Source: CAZNYG01 sp964577205
Lineage (GTDB): Bacteria > Elusimicrobiota > Endomicrobiia > Endomicrobiales > CAIRNS01
Assembly (NCBI GenBank): GCA_964577205.1
Contig: CAZNYG010000089.1
Span: forward strand, 1 to 6,835
Length of the DNA: 6,835 nucleotides
Direction: 5' to 3'
Position numbers and translations under genes: made by a program. Below the pieces are notes generated by a model, which saw only the letters and a list, made by a program, of their open reading frames with translations, did not search any database and was not told the origin of the DNA. Below, piece by piece: positions 1-4,162 of this stretch. The first letter of the stretch is position 1; each line of letters opens with the position of its first letter.

Positions 1-75
1 GGCGAGATCGGCCACGCGAGCGTGGAATTCTTGTATGACATTTCCTGCGAGGGCAAACTTATAGTTACGGGATAA
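1..75 (+). CDS. C-terminal fragment of an unidentified protein
   Basis: Frame 1 is open from the left edge and gives 24 residues ending ...CEGKLIVTG before a TAA. It is the only one of the three + frames that reads like protein: a short amphipathic helix (ASVEFLYDI), then an 'EGKLI' strand. The helix followed by 'x-GK-L/I' resembles the tail of small MNT-type nucleotidyltransferases, but this is too short to assign and I do not claim it. The rest of the gene lies outside the window. No terminator hairpin follows it. Confidence 0.4.
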   Translation, partial: GEIGHASVEFLYDISCEGKLIVTG

Positions 76-162
76 ACTAAACATCCGCTGGTGAATAAAA
101 ACTTTAAGCCCACGCGGTTACCGGCGGATTTGAAGGAATTGTTAACAACCCGTCACTAAACA

Positions 163-204
163 CAGGACGCTGGACGCAGGATTCAAGGCACAGGATACAG
201 GACA
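163..204. repeat. GGACGC-type low-complexity dispersed repeat, copy 1
   Basis: The stretch is built from short variants of 'GGAC(G/A)C' and 'CAGGA(T/C)'. Its core at 165-181 reads GGACGCTGGACGCAGGA. The same 17-mer with one change (GGACGCTGGACACAGGA) recurs at 3652-3668, also between genes. Similar GGACGC strings are scattered in intergenic DNA of many environmental bacterial genomes. Bases 76-208 hold no supportable gene; this repeat is their only recognisable content. Confidence 0.55.
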
Positions 205-208
205 AGTG

Positions 209-245
209 CATTGAAATATCAACATCGAATGTTGACATTTCAATG
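209..245. promoter_or_regulatory. 37-bp near-perfect palindrome overlapping the -35 box (candidate operator)
   Basis: The left arm is CATTGAAATATCAACAT (209-225) and the right arm is ATGTTGACATTTCAATG (229-245), around a CGA centre. Sixteen of 17 positions pair. The right arm contains the TTGACA -35 box (232-237) of the promoter feeding the ATPase gene at 267. Because the whole palindrome lies upstream of the predicted transcription start (about 267), it is unlikely to act as an RNA hairpin in that transcript. A dimeric DNA-binding protein occupying it would block RNA polymerase. A mobile-element end is the alternative. Confidence 0.6.
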
Positions 246-260
246 TATGTATTCTATAAT
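232..260 (+). promoter_or_regulatory. Consensus sigma70 promoter for the first ATPase (leaderless)
   Basis: TTGACA (232-237), a 17-bp spacer and TATAAT (255-260) match the sigma70 consensus at all 12 positions. The expected start of transcription, 6-8 bp after the -10 box, falls at 266-268, on the ATG at 267-269. The sequence before that ATG (TATAATTAATGC) has no Shine-Dalgarno motif. The mRNA is therefore predicted to be leaderless. The nfu gene directly downstream would be on the same transcript. Confidence 0.7.
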
Positions 261-266
261 TAATGC

Positions 267-1430
267 ATGGCCAGGATAATTAAACGGATTTCAGACCTCG
301 CAAAAATCAGGGAACTGCAGAAGGTGTTTCCCATCGTGGGGATCATGGGGCCGCGCCAGTGCGGCAAGACCTTTCTCGCGAAAACCATTCCATATCAGCA
401 TTATTTTGACCTTGAAAATCCACGCGATCTTGCGCGTCTCGAAAACCCTCAAATTGTCCTGGAGGGATTAAAAGGGACGATTATTATTGATGAGATACAG
501 AGAAAGCCCGATCTGTTCCCCGTGCTGAGGTATCTTGCAGATACCGCCAAACGGCAAAAATACCTGATACTCGGAAGCGCGTCTCCTTCCATTATTAAAC
601 ACAGTTCCGAGTCGCTCGCCGGGCGGATAGGGTATTACCATCTTGGCGGTTTGACGGCTGTGGATGTGGGAGAGCGTAACCGCGGCAGGCTGTGGATCCG
701 CGGAGGGTTCCCCCGTGCCTATCTTGCCGGGTCGGACCGCGACGCGTTTCTGTGGCTGAGTGAATATCTAACGACGGTGATCGAAAGAGACGTGCCTCAG
801 CTTGGTTTTTCCATTCCCGCGCGCGCGTTGAAGCAGTTTTGGGCGATGTTAAGCCATTACCACGGGCAGATAGTCAATTATGCTGAGATCGGCCGCTCGT
901 TCGGCATGACTGACATGACGATCCGCCGCTACATTTCCCTGCTGGAAGGCATGTTCATGGTAAGGGTTTTACAGCCCTGGCATACGAATGTCAGCAAGCG
1001 CCTTGTGAAGCGTCCCAAGATATATATACGGGATTCCGGTATTTTTCATTCATTGCAGATGATCGGTTCCTTGAAAGAGCTTGAATCGCATCCGAAGTTG
1101 GGAGCGTCCTGGGAAGGTTTCGCTGTTGAGCAGGTGGCAAAAATGACCGGCATGAAGGATGAGGAACTGTTTTTCTGGGCGACGCACGCTGGCGCCGAAG
1201 TGGACCTTTTCTGGAGGAACGGCGGTGGGGCGTGGGCTGTTGAATGTAAGTACGCGGGCGCGCCGTCGTTGACGCCGTCCATCAAAGCGGCGGTCAAGGA
1301 TCTGGATCTGAAGCATTTATGGGTTGTGTATCCCGGCACGCAGGGGTACAGCCTTTCAAAAGAGGTTTCCGTTGTCCCTTTTGCTTCGCTCGGAGACAAA
1401 TGGGAATATAAGGTTGCACAGGAGAGTTAA
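267..1430 (+). CDS. AAA+ ATPase with C-terminal DUF4143 domain (COG1373 family), copy 1
   Basis: This is a 387-residue predicted ATPase, the usual length for COG1373 proteins, whose biological role is not established. The N-terminal ATPase domain (about 1-170) has Walker A GPRQCGKT (28-35), Walker B TIIIDEIQ (71-78, D75/E76), a sensor-1 stretch LILGSAS (100-106) and a SLAGR motif (116-120). A helix-turn-helix-like segment (about 195-232) follows. The last part is a DUF4143 region resembling the PD-(D/E)XK nuclease fold: WEGF (E283), EVDLFW (D313) and ECK (E326/K328). The residues expected of a nuclease site are present, but activity is not shown. The ATG at 267 is chosen because a consensus -10 box ends at 260, and no ribosome binding site precedes it. 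Its last codons supply the Shine-Dalgarno of nfu, which starts immediately after the TAA. The family is typically accessory and often multicopy; a second member lies at 1776. Confidence 0.9.
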   Translation: MARIIKRISDLAKIRELQKVFPIVGIMGPRQCGKTFLAKTIPYQHYFDLENPRDLARLENPQIVLEGLKGTIIIDEIQRKPDLFPVLRYLADTAKRQKYLILGSASPSIIKHSSESLAGRIGYYHLGGLTAVDVGERNRGRLWIRGGFPRAYLAGSDRDAFLWLSEYLTTVIERDVPQLGFSIPARALKQFWAMLSHYHGQIVNYAEIGRSFGMTDMTIRRYISLLEGMFMVRVLQPWHTNVSKRLVKRPKIYIRDSGIFHSLQMIGSLKELESHPKLGASWEGFAVEQVAKMTGMKDEELFFWATHAGAEVDLFWRNGGGAWAVECKYAGAPSLTPSIKAAVKDLDLKHLWVVYPGTQGYSLSKEVSVVPFASLGDKWEYKVAQES

Positions 1431-1652
1431 ATGAAAGAAAAAGTTCTTAAGGCTTTGGAAAAGATCCGGCCGCACCTTCAGGCTGATGGCGGAGACGTGG
1501 AGCTGGTGGATGTTACGCCCGACGGTGTCGTTACGGTGCGGTTGAAGGGCGCCTGCGGCTCCTGCCCCATGGCTGCCATGACATTGCAGTTCGGCGTCAC
1601 CAAGATGCTGAAACAGGAAGTCCCGGAGATAAAGGAAGTAAAAGCGGAATAA
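1431..1652 (+). CDS. nfu: NifU C-terminal domain (Nfu-type) Fe-S cluster scaffold/carrier protein
   Basis: This cytosolic 73-residue protein consists of a single NifU C-terminal domain, the standard size for stand-alone Nfu. Such proteins bind a [4Fe-4S] cluster at a dimer interface and pass it to target enzymes. The family hallmark 'LKGACGSCP' carries the CxxC cysteines C42 and C45. The N-terminal helix with 'LQADGGDVELV' (17-26) and the C-terminal 'PEIKEV' (65-70) are also typical. The start is secure: GGAG at 1421-1424 sits 6 nt before the ATG, and the gene begins at the base after the ATPase stop codon, so translation is probably coupled. The two genes should share the promoter at 232-260. 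It is not obvious why an Fe-S scaffold would sit behind a COG1373 ATPase; the ATPase may simply have landed upstream. A diverged copy of its C-terminus lies at 2932-2979. Confidence 0.92.
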   Translation: MKEKVLKALEKIRPHLQADGGDVELVDVTPDGVVTVRLKGACGSCPMAAMTLQFGVTKMLKQEVPEIKEVKAE

Positions 1653-1722
1653 TTCAGTAATACAGCTCATCAGCAAAAACAAAAGAAATACTGAATATCC
1701 ATTTCACAAGATGCATGTGAAA
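1652..1722. repeat. Two inverted repeats between nfu and the second ATPase
   Basis: ATTCAGTA (1652-1659) and TACTGAAT (1689-1696) form a perfect 8-bp inverted repeat with a 29-nt loop that begins on the last base of the nfu stop codon. A second palindrome, TTTCACA (1702-1708), N7, TGTGAAA (1716-1722), follows and looks like a dimeric protein-binding site. Neither is followed by a T-run, so neither is a convincing intrinsic terminator. Transcription from the upstream promoter could therefore continue into the second ATPase. Confidence 0.45.
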
Positions 1723-1737
1723 CCAAACGTCAGCAGA

Positions 1738-1767
1738 TTGACATATAGTGTCACTATTTGCTAAAGT
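1738..1767 (+). promoter_or_regulatory. Promoter with embedded palindrome for the second ATPase (near-leaderless)
   Basis: TTGACA (1738-1743) is separated by 18 bp from TAAAGT (1762-1767), which is preceded by TGC as in an extended -10 element. The predicted transcription start (about 1774) is within 1-2 nt of the ATG at 1776, and no Shine-Dalgarno precedes it. The layout matches that of the first ATPase. The spacer holds a palindrome, CATATAGTG (1742-1750), T, CACTATTTG (1752-1760), with 8 of 9 positions paired. Alternatively it can be read as TGACA-N5-TGTCA (1739-1753). An autorepressor or other regulator binding here would block the promoter. Confidence 0.5.
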
Positions 1768-1775
1768 AACAGCAC

Positions 1776-2918
1776 ATGGTAAATAGGAATTTCTGGATAA
1801 GCAGGATCAGGGAACTGTGGAAATTACGCTCAATTATCTGGCTCTCCGGGGTCAGGCGGGCGGGAAAGACATTCCTCTGCCAGTCCCTGGCGGATACGGT
1901 TTATTTCGATTGCGAGCGGCCCAGGACAAGAAAGCAATTGGATGATCCCGAGAGCTTTCTTGATGAATACAGCGGCCGGACACTCGTGATCGACGAAATA
2001 CACAGATTAGCGGAACCTTCGCAGCTTTTGAAGATCGCCGCCGACCATTATCCTGATACCAGGATAATCGCCACCGGTTCATCTTCTTTGGGTGCGACGG
2101 CGAAGTTCAAGGATACTCTGACCGGGAGAAAGCTTGAGTTATGGTTGACCCCGATGATTTCAGACGATGTGGCGGATTTCGGCGGCAGATCCTTGAAAAA
2201 AAGGTTGCTGCACGGGGGCCTGCCTCCCTTTTATTTAGCCGACAAACCATGGGAAAAGGGCTATGAGGAGTGGATCGAGGCCTATTGGGCAAAAGATGTT
2301 CTTGAATTGTTCCGGCTGGAGCGCAGGCATTCTTTTGTGAAATTCATGGAGTTGCTTTTCGTGCAGAGCGGGCAGATCTTTGAAGCGACAAGTTTTACCG
2401 GGCCCTGTCAGATCAGCAGGAATACAGTCCAGGCTTACCTTGCTGTTCTCGAAGCCACATATGTTTTTCATATCATCAGGCCGTATAACACGCACCTGTC
2501 GAACGAAATTGTTTCCGCGCCTAAAGTTTACGCTTTTGACACCGGATTTGTATGTCATTTCAAGGAATGGGAAGATCTGAGAAGTGAAGATATGGGTTAT
2601 TTGTGGGAACATTATGTCCTGAACGAGATTTTTGGCAGGCTGCAGACTCATGATGTTAAGTATTGGAGAGACAAGCGCGGCCACGAGATTGATTTTGTGA
2701 TGAAAACAAAAGCCGGCGGCGTTGCCGCGATCGAATGCAAGTGGAAAGCCGATCGGTTCAACCCTGCAAATCTGAAATCCTTCAGGGCAAAACATACACA
2801 TGGGCCGAATTATGTCGTGGCAAACGATGTCGACAGGCCTTTTACAAGGGCTTATGACGATGTTGTGGTGAATTATGTAAATCTTGATAGATTGATCAGC
2901 GGGCTGAGTCAAAAATGA
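1776..2918 (+). CDS. AAA+ ATPase with C-terminal DUF4143 domain (COG1373 family), copy 2
   Basis: This 380-residue protein has the same domain order as the ATPase at 267 but a clearly different sequence, so the two are not a recent duplicate. It has Walker A GVRRAGKT (25-32), Walker B TLVIDEIH (69-76, D73/E74), sensor-1 IIATGSSSL (97-105) and TLTGR (114-118). A helix-turn-helix-like part (about 195-230) includes SRNTVQAYLAVLE. The C-terminal PD-(D/E)XK-like region carries E278 (LWEHY), HEIDF (E304, D306) and IECKW (E320/K322). Its function is unknown. The ATG is chosen because it is the first in frame and lies just after the promoter at 1738-1767; no ribosome binding site is visible. The gene sits between an intact nfu and the 3' remnant of another nfu, which suggests that it was inserted or duplicated here. 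Confidence 0.88.
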   Translation: MVNRNFWISRIRELWKLRSIIWLSGVRRAGKTFLCQSLADTVYFDCERPRTRKQLDDPESFLDEYSGRTLVIDEIHRLAEPSQLLKIAADHYPDTRIIATGSSSLGATAKFKDTLTGRKLELWLTPMISDDVADFGGRSLKKRLLHGGLPPFYLADKPWEKGYEEWIEAYWAKDVLELFRLERRHSFVKFMELLFVQSGQIFEATSFTGPCQISRNTVQAYLAVLEATYVFHIIRPYNTHLSNEIVSAPKVYAFDTGFVCHFKEWEDLRSEDMGYLWEHYVLNEIFGRLQTHDVKYWRDKRGHEIDFVMKTKAGGVAAIECKWKADRFNPANLKSFRAKHTHGPNYVVANDVDRPFTRAYDDVVVNYVNLDRLISGLSQK

Positions 2919-2979
2919 TAAGAAATACGCGCTGAAGAAGGAAGCCCCTGAAATAAAACAAGTTAAGGCAGAAAAATAG
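2919..2979 (+). pseudogene. 3' remnant of a second nfu gene
   Basis: Directly after the second ATPase stop codon, the frame ending in TAG at 2977-2979 reads LKKEAPEIKQVKAEK from 2932. The intact Nfu ends LKQEVPEIKEVKAE; 11 of 14 aligned residues are identical. At DNA level 32 of 42 bases match (1608-1649 against 2932-2973), and 7 of the 10 differences are at third codon positions. The source was therefore a protein-coding homologue that had diverged under selection, not a recent copy of the neighbour. No start codon, CxxC or other part of the domain is present in this frame, so it cannot make a functional Nfu. The left boundary is uncertain (2919-2931), because weak resemblance (KKYA) may extend to the ATPase stop. 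Confidence 0.72.
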
Positions 2980-2988
2980 AGCAACTTG

Positions 2989-3084
2989 GCTCATAAGCTC
3001 AAAGCTCATGGGAAAGGCAAGACAACAGCGTTGATAACATCACGTTTTGAATATGCCGTTGCCTAAGAGCTATGAGCAATGAGC
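2989..3084. repeat. GCTCAT-rich imperfect inverted repeat element
   Basis: The left arm runs from GCTCAT (2989) through repeated GCTCA/AGCTC units to AGGCAA (3015-3020). The right arm runs from TTGCCT (3059-3064) through GAGCTATGAGC to ATGAGC (3079-3084). Reverse-complemented, the right arm follows the same order of boxes as the left (GCTCAT, GCTCA, AGCTC, AGGCAA), with a roughly 6-nt length difference. The 38-nt centre contains a small CAAC-AGC-GTTG hairpin. It resembles a short non-autonomous inverted-repeat element or two facing copies of a dispersed repeat. It fills most of the gap between the nfu remnant and the phosphoesterase gene; no other feature is visible there. Confidence 0.5.
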
Positions 3085-3110
3085 TGAATTTCCCTCCCTC
3101 GGAGAATCTT

Positions 3111-3611
3111 GTGCTTATAGGCGTTATGTCTGACAGTCATGACAATCTTCCGCGCGTGGCGCAGGCGGTGGAGTATTTTAACCGTGCCGGCGTGGAGCTG
3201 GTCATACACGCCGGGGATATCATTTCGCCGTTCTGTTCGATCGAACTGAAAAAGTTGAAAGCTCCGTTTATCGCGGTTTTCGGCAATAACGACGGCGAAC
3301 ATATCATGTGGCAGGAAATGATAAAGGGCTGGGGCGAGATACATACCGGCCCGTATGGATTCGAATGGAACGGATCATCGGTCCTGGTCATGCACGGGCC
3401 GTCCCATATCGACGAACTCGCGGCTGAAGGGAAATACGATCTGATCGTCTATGGGCATACCCATAAGGTTGACCGGCGCGCGGCGGGGAAAACGCTGATC
3501 CTCAACCCCGGAGAGTGCGGCGGCTGGCTGTCCCGCACGAGCACGGTAGCCACGGTGGGTTTGCCGGAGAAAACCGTGAATATCGTCGATCTTGATGCCC
3601 CGGATATTTGA
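3111..3611 (+). CDS. Metallophosphoesterase, MJ0936/YfcE-type phosphodiesterase
   Basis: This 166-residue cytosolic enzyme has a calcineurin-like fold and probably hydrolyses phosphodiester bonds with two bound metals; the physiological substrate of the family is not settled. Numbered from the GTG, the metal-site motifs are D8-x-H10 (SDSHDN), GD36 (HAGDI), GN59ND, MH95G and GH116TH118. The NPGECGGWL segment (132-140) and GNNDGE (58-63) are especially like MJ0936 of Methanocaldococcus. GTG at 3111 is preferred because GGAG (3101-3104) lies 6 nt upstream, and the protein then begins VLIGVMSDSHDN, the normal family start. An in-frame ATG at 3072 would add 13 residues, but it lacks a ribosome binding site and falls inside the inverted repeat. 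No clear terminator follows the TGA. Confidence 0.88.
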   Translation: MLIGVMSDSHDNLPRVAQAVEYFNRAGVELVIHAGDIISPFCSIELKKLKAPFIAVFGNNDGEHIMWQEMIKGWGEIHTGPYGFEWNGSSVLVMHGPSHIDELAAEGKYDLIVYGHTHKVDRRAAGKTLILNPGECGGWLSRTSTVATVGLPEKTVNIVDLDAPDI

Positions 3612-3644
3612 CTTTTTTGCTGAAAAACGGTAGACTACTGTGAC

Positions 3645-3713
3645 GGACGCGGGACGCTGGACACAGGACAAAGACTCGGGTAACGGACGTAACGGCAATA
3701 TCGGTAACGATTG
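3645..3713. repeat. GGACGC-type repeat, copy 2, with adjoining GTAACGG units
   Basis: GGACGCTGGACACAGGA at 3652-3668 matches the core at 165-181 in 16 of 17 positions. It is followed by three GTAACG(G) units at 3680, 3689 and 3704. The last sits in the loop of a small hairpin, CAATATCG-GTAA-CGATTG (3697-3713). The gap 3612-3829 has no supportable gene. It holds this repeat, the hairpin at 3730-3748 and an AT-rich stretch before the tRNA gene in which I see no convincing promoter. Confidence 0.5.
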
Positions 3714-3729
3714 CAAAAGCAATGAACGC

Positions 3730-3748
3730 GCGCGGCTGAAGCCGGCGC
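3730..3748. repeat. REP-like GC-rich hairpin
   Basis: GCGCGGCT (3730-3737) pairs with AGCC-G-GCGC (3740-3748) apart from one bulged G, leaving a very short GA centre. It is followed by GCCTACC. Strings of the type 'GCGGCTGAAGCCG...GCCTAC' are familiar as interspersed intergenic palindromes in environmental genomes. There is no immediate T-run, so I do not call it a terminator. Confidence 0.45.
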
Positions 3749-3829
3749 CTACCATGTAGCGTTTAATAAATTTCTTTTTTTGCGCTTTCTCTGCATTTTA
3801 GTTTCACTTTCTTTGCACTGTCTCTCAAT

Positions 3830-3909
3830 GGCGGCGTNNNNNNNNNNCTCAGTGGTAGAGCAGGGGACTCATAAGCCCTTGGTCGTAGGTTCAATTCCTA
3901 CCGCCGCTA
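3830..3909 (+). tRNA. tRNA with CAU anticodon (elongator Met, or Ile2), interrupted by an assembly gap
   Basis: The acceptor strand GGCGGCG (3830-3836) pairs with CGCCGCT (3902-3908) through a G1-U72 wobble; U8 is 3837 and the discriminator is A (3909). The D-arm 3' half GAGC (3858-3861), anticodon loop CTCATAA with CAT at 3870-3872, five-base variable loop (3880-3884) and T-arm GTAGG-TTCAATT-CCTAC (3885-3901) are canonical. The anticodon stem GGGGA/GCCCT has an A31-G39 mismatch. CCA is not encoded. Only two bases (positions 9 and 10) should separate U8 from CTC, yet ten Ns are present, so the true gene is probably 72 nt. It lacks initiator features (no C1-A72 mismatch; C11-G24 in the D stem). 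The anticodon arm resembles E. coli ileX, so a lysidine-modified tRNA-Ile2 is possible. Confidence 0.88.
3838..3847. other. Assembly gap (10 N) inside the tRNA gene
   Basis: Ten unresolved bases lie between U8 and the D-stem. The flanking acceptor strands pair over all seven positions, which supports the join. The tRNA fold needs only two bases here, so the length of ten is a placeholder rather than a measured distance. Downstream coordinates may be about 8 bp too large. Confidence 0.9.
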
Positions 3910-3929
3910 AATTTTCGAGACAAGTATTG

Positions 3930-3964
3930 CCCGCAATGATCATAATGATCGTCGCGGGTTTTTT
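3930..3964 (+). terminator. Intrinsic terminator after the tRNA gene
   Basis: CCCGCAATGATC (3930-3941) pairs with GATCGTCGCGGG (3947-3958) around an ATAAT loop. There are 11 pairs including one G-U, with one A-C mismatch. Six Ts follow directly (3959-3964). It begins 21 bases after the tRNA end and matches the form of a rho-independent terminator. Confidence 0.88.
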
Positions 3965-3970
3965 CATGGG

Positions 3971-3999
3971 TTGATTAGGAAGGAAAAATAAGGTAAAAT
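3971..3999 (+). promoter_or_regulatory. Probable sigma70 promoter for the citrate synthase-like gene
   Basis: TTGATT (3971-3976), a 17-bp spacer and TAAAAT (3994-3999) match the consensus at 4 of 6 and 5 of 6 positions. The promoter lies directly after the tRNA terminator. Transcription would start near 4006 and give a leader of about 155 nt containing both hairpins of the repeat at 4052-4142. Confidence 0.5.
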
Positions 4000-4051
4000 A
4001 ACGTAGATTTATATTAGATGGCGACGGAAATATCATCGTGTCCCGCGCCTT

Positions 4052-4142
4052 CCTTCTCCTCTTGGGAGAAGGCCAGGATGAGGGAGATAGTATAGACGAT
4101 GGCATTCACCCTCACCCCACCCTCTCCCTGACAGGGCGAGGG
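4052..4142. repeat. MITE-like inverted pair of a dispersed stem-loop repeat
   Basis: Copy A (4052-4083) is the hairpin CCTTCTCC-TCTTG-GGAGAAGG followed by CCAGGATGAGGG. Copy B (4108-4142) is the reverse arrangement: ACCCTCACCCC, then the hairpin CCCTCTCCCTG (4120-4130), A, CAGGGCGAGGG (4132-4142), with 10 of 11 positions paired. The two copies face each other across about 24 bp. Sequences of the form 'CCCTCACCCC...CCCTCTCCC' plus a stem-loop are among the commonest interspersed repeats in bacterial genomes. The element ends 20 bp before the next start codon, inside the predicted leader, where the hairpins might affect transcript stability. Confidence 0.65.
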
Positions 4143-4162
4143 GGGAACACCAGGAGACGTCA

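Noticed and set aside
91..159. Short frame from GTG 91 to TAA 159 (22 residues)
   Set aside because: No ribosome binding site, no recognisable sequence, and it simply continues the frame after the stop of the partial gene. Too short to support.
163..204. CRISPR or tandem-repeat array
   Set aside because: The units are short, degenerate and irregularly spaced, with no constant repeat-spacer pattern here or elsewhere in the window.
2915..2935. ATG overlapping the second ATPase stop codon (ATGA) as start of a downstream gene
   Set aside because: It opens a frame of six codons ending at a TGA at 2933 and is not in frame with the nfu remnant.
2235..2984. 249-codon open frame on the minus strand
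   Set aside because: Antisense to the second ATPase, with no motifs and a start inside the nfu remnant region.
3593..3617. Terminator after the phosphoesterase gene
   Set aside because: A T-run is present (3612-3617), but the only inverted repeat before it is weak (AATATC/GATATT with a long loop inside the coding end).
3780..3829. Promoter for the tRNA gene
   Set aside because: TTGCGC at 3780 with a 17-bp spacer reaches only TTCACT, 3 of 6 against the -10 consensus. No other hexamer pair is convincing.
3780..3974. 64-codon + strand frame across the Ns, tRNA and terminator
   Set aside because: It reads through a structured tRNA gene, an N-run and an intrinsic terminator, so it is not a protein gene.
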